Part shown: positions 45,176 to 54,965 of the stretch, in pieces
How positions within the stretch are numbered: position 1 is the first letter of the stretch
Layout: every line of letters begins with the position of its first letter
NCBI GenBank assembly: GCA_016630955.3
Contig: CM049987.1
Location: forward strand, 2,294,001 to 2,358,000
Direction: 5' to 3'
Length of the DNA: 64,000 bases
From: Didymella arachidicola
Lineage: Eukaryota; Ascomycota; Dothideomycetes; Pleosporales; Didymellaceae
Notes under the pieces: generated by a model
Told to the model about the DNA's origin: nothing
Database searches by the model: none
Seen by the model: the letters and a program-made list of their open reading frames with translations, nothing else
Translations under genes and position numbers: made by a program

Positions 45176-45743
45176 GTTTCAGTTGATGTGGTTGAGTGTC
45201 TGTGTGAGGGACTCCGGAGCTTGAAAGAGGTTATGCTGTGACGTTCTTAGGGCTGGGTGGGGAAGTGAAAGCTTGTAGACATCGCGAAAGGTCAGAGTAC
45301 CTTGGCAGTAATGAAGTTCTTGGTTCGAATACCTCCAGGGTCAACACGAGATTGATTACCGTCAGGACGTGTCAGGGTCTATTGAGTACGTCCAGAGTCT
45401 GTATTGTGCGCAAGTGAACCATGGTTACTAGGGACAGTTGCTGGAAGTTGATGTGATCTACAACCGTGATCTGTGGATCTGAGGGAGTGTGATCTGATCC
45501 ACGGTCCAAAGCCAAAGCGCTTGGTACAGTGTGATCTCTTGCATTTAGAAAAGTACAAAGACCGTTTTGTGCATCTTTTTCACTTTTCAACACAAATTCA
45601 CAATTCACAACGAAATATTAACTTTTACAAAACTACCACCGAACAGTCAAAATGCAATACTACAAGACTCAAGTCAGTTTTTAATCTGAACAGAATTTGT
45701 ATCACAATGCTGACATATCCTTCAGCCAGCATCTTTGCCCACC
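45176..45743. promoter_or_regulatory. Divergent promoter of the RNase III-like pair
   Basis: About 570 bp between the two divergent start codons. It is AT-richer toward the right gene (about 45540-45720), where a possible 5' UTR intron ends at TTCAG. No coding region. Confidence 0.4.
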
Positions 45744-46244
45744 ATGGACACCCTCGTTACAAAAGTCGAGGAAATACTCGAATACGATTTCGAGTCATCT
45801 TCATTGTGCCGCGATGCCCTCGTAGCTAGTAAGAAGCAGACTCTTCTAGCTACGACGTCCTCGCTCCCCAACTTCGGCGGTCAAGAGATCCTTGCCAAAG
45901 CAGCAAGAGATAGCGGCATTGCTTCGCTCTTCAGGATCAGCAAGAAGGGTGGTGTTGTGTCTGGTGGGCAATTATTTAATGCAGTGTTTTGATATTCGTG
46001 CTGATTCTATACAGACGAACAACTCGCCACCACTGTCAAGGCGCTCCTTGGGGCTATTCTAGAAGAAACACAGGAGGATAACTATGTGTACCAGGCTGCT
46101 TTATGCTTGGGTTTGGAGGAGGTCAATGAGAGCATGGAGGTCGCCAAGACTTTCGAGCGCGTCGGGGATCTGCTTGGCGTGGATGGTTTCGCGTTCGTGC
46201 AGTGTGCCAGGGTCTCGGTACCAGTCAATAAGTCGCTGCTCTGA
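45744..46244 (+). CDS. Small RNase III-like protein (degenerate), paralogue B
   Basis: Exons are 45744-45948 and 46015-46244; a 66-nt GT-AG intron joined in phase 1 gives 144 aa. It starts MDTLVTKVEEILEYDF, then SLCRDALVASKK, similar to the first helices of RNase III domains, and the second exon opens DEQLATTVKALLGAILEET, which matches the family's 'TVEAILGAVYLD' helix and aligns with DDDLCQTVKSILVSVY of the divergent neighbour. The intron lies just before this helix in both genes, supporting common ancestry. The acidic catalytic signature (ERLEFLGD) is not seen, and the protein ends early (CARVSVPVNKSLL). Probably a non-catalytic RNase III-fold protein; function unknown. Confidence 0.5.
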
Positions 46245-46577
46245 GCGTCGCGAAGGCCCCCCGCCTGCATCCAAAGACACCAGTTCGCTGCATTCACCGC
46301 CGATATCACCAATGACAGGGAAGAACATATCACATTAGACACTGCACAGGAATATGTAGTAGCAACGCATTTCGAAATCCATTCGTTATTGATATTTACA
46401 GAAGAAATGCTACTCAGTAGCCATCAAAGAAGGGAAAGAGGCGGGGCTTGATCTTTCCAAGACTTTGCTACACGCTCTCCAAAAGCGACCAATGAAGATG
46501 CTATCATGACGCCTGGCTATGCAGATGACATGTCATGGAAGTAGTCTTACACTATCCTCAAAGGTGTGAGAAAGCGC
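46245..46577. other. Intergenic between convergent genes
   Basis: About 330 bp holding 3' UTRs only; nothing further seen. Confidence 0.5.
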
Positions 46578-47600
46578 TTAGAAGAAAGAGCGGGCGTGGC
46601 GACGGGCCTTCGCGGCACCGGTGGCGCCAGTGGTCTCCTTGAGCCAGGCAATGAACTCGGTGAGGGTGAACTCCTCGGGGAGAGTGGAGGAGCCGGAGCC
46701 AGAGCCAGAGCCAGATGTGGGGGCAGGGGCAGCAGATGTGGCCTCAGCAGCCGCGGAAGTGGCAGCAGGAGAAGAAGCAGCGGCAGAAGTGGCAGCAGCG
46801 GAGGTAGCGGCGGCGGAGGAGGCAGCAGCGCTGGTGGCAGCGGCAGAGGTGGCAGAGGGAGCAGCGGTCTTGGTAGGGGCGGGGCTGGAGCCAGAGCCGG
46901 AGGCACCGTCCCAGACCTTGGGGCCAGGGATCTGGTAGGTGGTAGCACCAGAGTAGATGTCGAATAGGACACCGGGGTCCTCAGCAGAGTAAGCCTTGGT
47001 CATGTCGACACCAGTGGCGGGGAGAGCGGCCGAGCCTGAGCCAGTGACCTTGATCTGACCGCAGCCGTTGTAGAACTGGGCACCAGCCTTGCGGTTACCC
47101 TCGTGGAGGGCGATGATCTCGGGGCGGATCAGGTAGTCTCCAGCAGCGAGGTCAGGAAGGGTGATAGTGATCTGACCCTTGTTGGCGATGAACTTCTCAA
47201 CGGCCCACTTGCCGCCGGAGAGACCGTCCTCGAAGAGCTTGGTCCAGACAGCACCCTCACCGTTGGAGTCGGCAGGAGCAATGTAGACCATGACGGGGCC
47301 CTTGTGGGAAGCAGCGATGGGCTCGTCAGCGTCACCAGAAGTGGTGGCGGGGTCGTTGTGGTGCCACTGGAAGGTGATCTCGGAGCCAGCGGCAACCTCG
47401 ACAGTGTCAGCAGCAGCGGAACCGCCGTTGCAGACCATGGCAGAAGATGTGACATCAAGGATGGGGTTGTTGCCGTTGGAAGGAGTGCGGACACCGGTGT
47501 GGTGGCCCTGGTCCTTGCCGTCAATGACGAAGGACTGGAAGGTGGTGTGGGCAGCAGCCAGCTGGGCAGCGGCGAGAGCGAAAGCGTAGGAGTACTTCAT
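46578..47600 (-). CDS. AA9 lytic polysaccharide monooxygenase
   Basis: Secreted copper enzyme that oxidatively cleaves cellulose or related polysaccharides. Signal peptide MKYSYAFALAAAQLAAA is followed directly by the mature N-terminal His (HTTFQSFVIDGK), required for the copper histidine brace. The second copper His is in SHKGPVMVYIAP and the axial Tyr in AGAQFYNGCGQI. The catalytic domain ends near residue 235 and is followed by a Ser/Ala/Thr linker (SAAATSAAASSAAATS) and a C-terminal segment (LPEEFTLTEFIAWLKETTG ... RRHARSFF) that is not a Cys-rich CBM1. 340 aa, intronless. The start at 47598-47600 is chosen because it yields the signal peptide and His1; the frame is open 23 codons further upstream. 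Confidence 0.93.
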   Translation of the reverse strand: MKYSYAFALAAAQLAAAHTTFQSFVIDGKDQGHHTGVRTPSNGNNPILDVTSSAMVCNGGSAAADTVEVAAGSEITFQWHHNDPATTSGDADEPIAASHKGPVMVYIAPADSNGEGAVWTKLFEDGLSGGKWAVEKFIANKGQITITLPDLAAGDYLIRPEIIALHEGNRKAGAQFYNGCGQIKVTGSGSAALPATGVDMTKAYSAEDPGVLFDIYSGATTYQIPGPKVWDGASGSGSSPAPTKTAAPSATSAAATSAAASSAAATSAAATSAAASSPAATSAAAEATSAAPAPTSGSGSGSGSSTLPEEFTLTEFIAWLKETTGATGAAKARRHARSFF

Positions 47601-49325
47601 GTTGATGGTGGTAGATTGGTCGTTTGTTTGGAGAAAATCGGTATAGTCAAAGAATTGAAATCTGAACAAAGTTCGAATGGATAGTCGTCGAAAGTGAGCG
47701 AATGCTAAAGAGCGTGTGAAAGAGTGTGAGCGTCAAGCCTGCCTTCCCACCAGATGCGAGCTCTGAGTCTCTTATACGGATGCCACTTTGTCGGCACAGC
47801 ACTACCAAGACAGTCGTAGCGCAGTTCTGACATTGCCATACTCCGGTTTGCCGTTTTCGCCAAGCTCATGTCATCACCGTTAAACGTACTCTAGCGCCAG
47901 ATCCGGTAATGTGGCGCCGCCTAGTTGCCGCAGGACATTGGATTAAGGCTGGCGGAATCCTACGACCCATAGAAGCTCATCTTTGTGTGATCGTGGGAGA
48001 TTGCCTGGATGTCGGTTCGGAGCATGCTCCTGGATCCTCTTTGACCAGCAAATGACGTTCGAGGCGACGACTAATGTGAAACTTCACAAAATGCTTGGGA
48101 GATAGAAGCCCGGCAAACTGTCAAAGGCGTCGGCGGAACGTCAATGCCATCGTCGTCATGTTCTCGCGGTGCTTCGACGATTGTCTTGCTCGCTCTACCG
48201 CTTCGTAGTGAGGAAATTACGCTGAATCCTTCGTGTGGTCGCGAAATTGCTCGGTGAGGTGGCTGCAAGAGGTTCCAACACGTAATGAAACGGCGCCTCG
48301 TTTGGCCTGTTCGCCCTTCTTCTGTGGACCTCGATCGTCTCTCCGAGATCTAGAAGCTGTGGACCAAGCAGGATGAAGTGGAGAGAGCCGTGACCAGCCT
48401 GACTGCGGTGGGTCCAATTCTTGGCCTCTGTCCATTTGATGTTTCAAACATGTTCATCAAACAAATAATCGATATTTCTCTTTCATGCTGTGGCTCGTGA
48501 ACTTGGCTCCCATCTTGGCTCTTTTACACAGTATATCCTTGATCGCAGGCTGTGACCCTCTATGGCAGTGCGTCCGATGCCATCGTTGGCCCCTGTCGCG
48601 TTGTTTCAACGTCTTGGCATCGGCGAGTCGTCCAAGTCATTCATCTCTTTGGTCGGACGCGTTTCGAGTGGCACGTAAGTATTGACTCGCGCAGGAGCGC
48701 GGCGTGACGCTGAACGGATGCATGCTTATGGGGGTTTCGTCCTGCGCTCCTGCCGCCCGGCTAAAGTGGTGAGATGAGGCTTAGTCATGACCCGAGCCGC
48801 TGGGCAGCTCAGCCGAAGGTGGTCCTTGTTGTCTCAATCCTCCCGTCTGTCAACATCCACAAGAGAAAGAAGTCTGCGCGGCATTAGAAGATTGAACTAC
48901 TTACTACTCGTCATTGGCCAGACAGCTGCTCTCTCGGATCGATACGCCTAAGTCTACCGGATGATTGGAGACCAATGACACTTACGAAAACTCTGTCAGA
49001 GCAGAGAAACATTGAGACGCAACGTCGTGCGAGGCTACGAGCAGCGGGTCTGTCAGTATGATTGTATCTACAGAAGCGGCTCTTGGGGTTCTTTAAGAAA
49101 TCGAGGTGCGGCCGTATTTCGCAAATGACAATCTAGATTTTCTTTATGAGCTCGTTTGAGCGTTTTTGCACTTCCGTGTTTTCATATTTCTCCGACACCG
49201 TAATATAACTACACACCATTGTCAACATTTAAGTTTGCCCATAGTTTCAATTGTCAGACTTTGGCCCAGTACTGTGTCATTCTTGTCATGCTCGTTATGT
49301 TCATAATTATGGTATCATTACACTC
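47601..49325. other. Intergenic, 1.7 kb
   Basis: The AA9 promoter and a long non-coding stretch. Short frames around 48071-48447 and 49219-49532 are unsupported; the latter overlaps the next gene in antisense. Confidence 0.5.
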
Positions 49326-49796
49326 TCAAGGCTTGCCGGTCTGGCCCTGTCCTTGCCTGACTGGCGCATCCGCATCAGGCTCACCACCGTGGTTTCTTGC
49401 GTAGCTCGCATCCCTGACTTCAGGTGCGCCGACGCCCTTCTCGAAATCGCCTGCTTTGTACAGCTGGCCAGTCGCGGGGTTGATGTCACCACCCTCGGAG
49501 AGAGGAATATCACGGTTGTTACCGGCGCCTGATGCGCCAGAGCCTACTGTGACTGTGGCACCGGGAAATTTATTCACTGCGGATTCATCGATACCAGACT
49601 CGCGTGCTAGAGAGGTAAGTGGGTGGCTTAAGAACATGGAGATGAGCGGAAACGTACCAGAATCGCTGACATGAGCACCGTGCTTGGAATTCGCTGTGTT
49701 GGGGTCGCGGCCCTGGATGTTTGCGCGTGAGTTGAGGTCTGCCTCAGCCTGCTTGGCGATGTCGAGGGGATTCTGGCCTTTGTACTCAGCGGACAT
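49326..49796 (-). CDS. Small disordered hydrophilic protein
   Basis: I do not recognise a named family. Exons are 49658-49796 and 49326-49606, joined in phase 1 as HVSDS-ARESGIDES, giving 139 aa. The 51-nt intron (GTACGT ... TTAC ... CTCTCTAG) has no in-frame stop and a length divisible by three, so intron retention would give a 156-aa variant with a hydrophobic insert (FPLISMFLSHPLTSL). The protein is rich in Gly, Asp, Asn, Ala and Gln, without Cys or membrane segments. Its central segment is KFPGATVTVGSGASGAGNN and its end APVRQGQGQTGKP. The composition suggests a LEA/hydrophilin-like stress protein; this is inference. Confidence 0.7.
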   Translation of the reverse strand: MSAEYKGQNPLDIAKQAEADLNSRANIQGRDPNTANSKHGAHVSDSGTFPLISMFLSHPLTSLARESGIDESAVNKFPGATVTVGSGASGAGNNRDIPLSEGGDINPATGQLYKAGDFEKGVGAPEVRDASYARNHGGEPDADAPVRQGQGQTGKP

Positions 49797-50564
49797 GATC
49801 GATACGTGTGGTTGTTGATTAGGGAGAATTTAGAGATAGATCGAAGGACTTGGATATGTTCTGAAGACGTGGTATATGCTTGTGTGTGAATGGGGGATAG
49901 CTACAGTGAGCTTGCTAAGGTATGTATTGCTTCCATCGTTGCGATGATGCACATCATCTTAGCTCGACGCTGCCCGCGATGATGAAATAACAGCGGACCC
50001 TTACGCATGATGTCACGACGACCTCATGTCAAAAAGTCTCAGACGAGAGCACCACAGTAAACAGACCATTGGCAAGGAGAAACGTTGCAGAATAAATGGA
50101 CTCAAGAGGGGCGTTGAGTTCAGCTGCTGAGTTAGGTTGGTCTGATCGTGTGCTCGAGATATCCATTGGCACGTGCTCCCAGCCTTGTGAAGGCGAGCAC
50201 CGTGATGACCGGAGGAGATTTGTGGGGAGAAACAGCAACTCTAGGAATTGAGGCCAGAAAAGAAGGGGTGAGTCTGAGAGCGAACAAAGTTTTGACGTGT
50301 ACGATTGTATTACAACTACTTATAGGGTGAAGCGCAAATCTGGATATCTCTGCTTCGCTGTTGTTCGTGCGATCAATAGCTCTTCGTCATCGTACACTTG
50401 CGTCATAACTGAAAGACATTCAAAGAGAAAGAACAAAATGTGGTATGTGGTTAGGGATCGGGAGAACCTGATGGTCTTCGAGGGGTATCGTTAGATTCCA
50501 ACTCCAACTCCGCCTGGTAGGGCAAATAGTGGGTAGAACGAGAAGCATCAATGAACGCCTACTA
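49797..50564. other. Intergenic, 0.77 kb
   Basis: Upstream region of the small disordered-protein gene and 3' UTR of the CSC1-like gene. Nothing else supported. Confidence 0.5.
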
Positions 50565-53273
50565 CTAGTAGAGAACACGCTCATCGTAGACAGGAGCCTC
50601 TCGGGCGTGGCCGTCATCGACACCCTTCCAGTAGACCTTACCCTTCGCATCGAAGATAGCCTGCTCGTCTGTCATCTGCAACTCAGGGCATGCCTTCTTC
50701 GTGTCCCTGATCTCACGCTCGCTGATGCCCATGTCGTCGCGCACGATCCATATAACTGGTGTGGGTGATGTGACGGCAGGGTTGAAGAAAGCACGCTTCT
50801 GAATCTCGACAGGGAGGGGTTCCTGAGGCTGATGGTAGTACTTATCGAGCGTGCCATACAGTGTGCTCAGTGAATTCCGCTCAGGGTTGATGATCTTCCT
50901 CAGGAAGCCAGGGATGCGAGAGGCCTTGGGAGCGTAGTTGGTGTTGGCACCACCGGTCAATGGTGCAGAGTCAGTCTTCTCACGGCTCTCATCGCCATGG
51001 CCATCCTCGACGTGCCCATTGCGGGGTGTGGGGTCAGTGTAAGCCAGGCGAGCCTCCTCGTGTTTGATGGCTGTGCCGAGCGACACAGTGAAGATGATAG
51101 TGATTGCAAGCATAACGCACATGATAGCCAACGGACCAGCAACGTATGTGTTCTTAGCTGTTGTGATGGCAAGGAGGCCGATCAAACAGATCTCGCAGAG
51201 GAATACACCAGTGAGCAGCTGCTTCAGTGCCTTCTGATAAGCAGCACCCTTGGTATCGATGTTGGTTTCGTACACGTAGAGGAAGTTGTAGCGGTAGGCA
51301 ACGTAGACGAGAGCGAAGCCAACAGTAGAGAAGCCCAAAATCAGCGGGGCGATACCAGCATAGGTGATGGCAATGACACCCAAGTTGCACCACTTCGGGA
51401 ACTCAGAGCCCCACGCGGGAGCAGAGAGCTTGGTGAGCTGGTCGAAAACTTTACGAGGGGTCTTTCCTGGAAGGATTTTGCCAAGGAGAATAACGACAAC
51501 AAAGCCGCCGATGTTTAGCAGTGTTCCGGCAGCTGACGAGAGGCCCAGCAGGACGAAGTAGCTGATGTAAAAGTTGGAGGCTTTTGGAAGATTCTCTGCG
51601 AGAAGAGTGAGAACTGATCCGGGATTGTTCAGAATCTGATTGATAGCCGAAGTGATGGCACTGGAGAGTGTGGCAACCAGGAAGACCTGAACGACCTGGA
51701 ATACGAAATACCAGCTCTGAGTCTTCAATTCGATCTGGCTCCAGGTAACGTAACCGGCAAGCTTAGCCATCAGACGGCAGAAGATTGGTACCAATGCCAT
51801 CAAGACAGCAAGCATGACTGTGGGCAGGAGACCAGTGACGACACCAAGAATGACCTTGGGGATATCAAGAATCCAGGACAGCCATGAGAATCGAGAAGCC
51901 AGGTAGTTGATGTTCGAGATCAGACCAACGAAAGCGACAGGGATGGCGAAGAAAATGATCGTAACTGCAATGATGGCGGTAGCAATGGCCCATCGAATAG
52001 CGTGCTGGGATGTGCCAATCTTGAGGTTTTGCCAAACAACCTCTTGCGGCACGACACCGAGCTGACGAGCCGCCATTTTCGAATTAGGCTTGGTCTTGCG
52101 GTTCTGCATCATCTGCCACGCATCTTGAGCGCGTCTCTGGGTATCAAACTCAATGAAAACGGCACCAACGAGCTTGCCCTGGCCGTTCCAGTGCTTATCC
52201 TGCTCTGCAGTGATCTTAGGAATGAGCTCAGCCAAGTGCTGACGTCCATATTCGATGGTGTCGACCTTCTTGCCAATGAGAAATTTGAGCTTGTGTGTCG
52301 GGCGGTCCTTGGGGTTGAGCCACTTGGTACCGTCCTGCGCGTTCTCGTTGACGAAGTGCTTCTTCCCCTTCTCAGCCTTCATCCTCTCCTTGTTTGCATT
52401 GGTCAGGAGCTTGACTTCGCCAATCTCGAATTTGAGGGCAGTCTTGTCGCGGTCCTCGACAAGATCTTCGAGCTCCTTGGTGTCAGATGCAACCCAAGCG
52501 TGCTTGACGCCAGGAAACATCTCGAATAAGGCGCTCTGGGAAAGTGTCGTGGGCACATTGGTAAATAAGATCGTACGCGCAGACAAACGGCTAGCGCCCC
52601 AAGGCGAGCGGCGGTAGGCTTGACGAAGGTTGACGGTGTAGAAGGATTCGCGCGCAATGATCACCATGACGAAACCTATGACTGTATTAGCCTTGCACCG
52701 CACCCGTGTCTCTCCAAGCTGACTTACTGAGGAAGACAGCTGCTACGATAGCGTGGGCATAGAAGCGGTTGGCGTTAACGCCATCAGGGTTGACGTTGCT
52801 GAAGGAGAGCAGATCGAACTGTTGTTGTCCGTTGCCGCCAGTTGCATTGACCGGGAAGAGAACAGGCCATGTGATGACCGCGCCCAAGAAACTCATAACG
52901 ATCATCATCTTGAAGAAGCGCACGAAGAGGTAGCCGTCGATCGACTGGTGATCAAGGATATACTCATCCTTGAGATTTTTAAAGTCTGCAATCCATCCAA
53001 AAAAGCCAGCCTTCGGAGCTGGCGTCTGTCGCTGCTCTCCCAGGTGGTTGAGGTAGGTCCTGGGCGCATACACTCGGCGGAAGGACTTGCGGAAAATGAT
53101 GAATGCTGTTACGAAGGCACCGGCGAGGATTGCTGTAGGTACCAAGGTCGACAGGAAAGACGACAAACTGTTCGACGCATCTCTGGCCTCGCCAGTTTGT
53201 CCACCCTGTTGTGCTAGATTAGTGCATGTTCACGGGTTTGTTTACATTAGCAATCACTTACAGTGGACGACAT
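50565..53273 (-). CDS. CSC1: CSC1/OSCA-type cation channel (RSN1/PHM7 family)
   Basis: Predicted plasma-membrane osmo- or mechanosensitive Ca2+-permeable channel related to yeast Csc1 and plant OSCA. Exons are 53262-53273 (four codons, MSST), 52728-53205 and 50565-52675, all GT-AG and in phase, giving 866 aa. Regions in order: N-terminal TM block (LSTLVPTAILAGAFVTAFIIF, MMIVMSFLGAVITWPVLFPVNATG), the cytosolic PHM7_cyt domain (TILFTNVPTTLSQSALFEMF ... GAVFIEFDTQRRAQDAWQ), the channel-forming 7TM block with FVGLISNINYLA and a GFSTVGFALVYVAYRYNFLY segment, and a C-terminal PHM7_ext tail (NSLSTLYGTLDKYYHQPQEP ... APVYDERVLY). The tiny first exon is chosen because MSSTGGQTGEARDASNSL matches the usual N-terminus. 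No defects seen. Confidence 0.9.
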
Positions 53274-54883
53274 GATGGGCGCGTAGACGGTTGTCTAGGC
53301 CTCGAGGACGATCAAGAGGTAATCTCAACGCGACAGGCGACTGTGCGATGCGAAAAATGAGGAGGTCGTCGCCGCGCAAGATAATCAAACAGGATGCGGG
53401 AGCTATAAGTAGTAGTCCCTAATGACGTGGGGCCCCTGCCCTAATCGGCCCAATGGTTCAGACAAGGGCAAGTGCGATCGCCAGCCATCGCGTGATTGGC
53501 CAATGATCGCATTCAGCTCTCCTCCAATTCTCCAACGTCCAGACCCTCAGAGAGCTCGTCCCCACTACACCAGCCTCAAGTTGCGGCGTAATGTCGCTGG
53601 CATGTGAACGCTTGCACCTCGGAATGCCCGTCGAAGGGGCTGTACCTACATCTGCGCCCAACACTAGACAAACTTGACTCGAAGTCGTCTGCACCATGTC
53701 GCGATCTCAAATCCTAATACTCACCGTTTGACGCACATCATGATCGCTAGGGGGACGTAGCCGAGCTGGGCTTGCCAAAAGCAAGGCATTGATTCGCGGA
53801 TTCAGGGGTCACGGCACTCTCCCGCGTTGAGAACAGCAAAGTGCCCTGCAAATCTTGTGCACGCGGCACTGAAGGCACATTCGTTCCCGCTCTGAGCAGA
53901 TCGCCTACAAAGAGCGGCTGCATGACGTTGTTGAGCAGAGAGAGGCATTGCAGTGGCTCCTTTCCGCCCTTCTTAGGATTGTCCTGGTTGGAAACAAGGC
54001 TTCATTGCTGCCAACAGTGCCAAGGTGCGCTGTGGCGATCCCATGGTGACACCGTACAAAGCTGTACAATCGTACCATCGACGCCAGCAACAACAACAAC
54101 ACCTGAGCAACGACGCCCGTTACGTGTGCAACAGCGCACTACTGCATGCACACAGTGCCGCGATAGCAACCGCTTCATCGACAGAACCCTTGTTATCAAC
54201 AGTGCTGCGAAAATAATCACACGCCTGCCCGCGGCGATCTAGAGCTGGCGCCACGGGGTGATCGCACTGGAAGTTTTTTCCTATGGCACCTGCTTTCAGC
54301 AAATTTCCTAACCGCCCAACCTGCGACACATATCACGCGCTTCCCTTTTCACGCCCAGTTTCAGCTCGTGTCCCATGGCGGCTGCAGAGCCTCGTGTCCT
54401 GAGGCTAGCGAAGGTGATTTGAGATCGTGGGCGGCAGAACGATTCGTTGTTTGTTGATGCACAGCCACAGCTTTTCGGCTTTGTCCGAGTGGGGCTGTCG
54501 TCGCCCAGAGGCTGTGGCATCAACGTGAGATTGAGGGCGGCACCAATAACGACGCTGGCGGTTCTGTCGATAGTTGAATTTTGCAAGATTACGAAACTCG
54601 CGGCGATAAGAGAGGGCGATGATCGTTGCGTGACTTCGTGCTGCTCCGCATTAGCTGATCACCAAGCTTTCTCCGCGGGCAACACAACGCGTTAAGCCTC
54701 AATCATGTTGGTATCGCCAGATGCGCGACTCTAATGATCAAGACAATACTTCATACATCCTAGGGGGATATGAGAGGGCTGCTGACCGCTGGATTGATGG
54801 TCAATTGAAGCGTGTCCTTGATTCTTCCCCTCGCAAGGCGTAAGAAAGACCGAGGGATGCCGTGAACTCTATTTGGTTTCATT
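53274..54883. other. Intergenic, 1.6 kb, left flank of the transposon
   Basis: CSC1-like promoter and further non-coding DNA. No supported gene. The pogo element is inserted at its right end. Confidence 0.5.
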
Positions 54884-54885
54884 TA

Positions 54886-54931
54886 TAACGCTTTGTACGG
54901 CTGAATGGCGCACCCCACTGAAATGGCGCAC
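54886..54931 (+). repeat. Left terminal inverted repeat of pogo element
   Basis: Begins TAACGCTTTGTACGGCTGAA and matches the complement of 56672-56717 with three mismatches (positions 5, 31 and 45). Contains two copies of a TGAA(A)TGGCGCACC word separated by CCAC. Confidence 0.92.
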
Positions 54932-54965
54932 CTTGCCAAGACCTCACTACTTTTAACCACCAACA

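Noticed and set aside
45310..45345. Possible tRNA T-arm (GGTTCGAATACC)
   Set aside because: Stem bases do not pair and no acceptor or anticodon arms are visible.
47103..47684. 193-codon open frame on the + strand
   Set aside because: Antisense shadow of the AA9 gene, which has an unmistakable signal peptide and copper ligands.
53841..54242. 133-codon frame left of the transposon
   Set aside because: Cys/Thr-rich featureless translation without splice or domain support.
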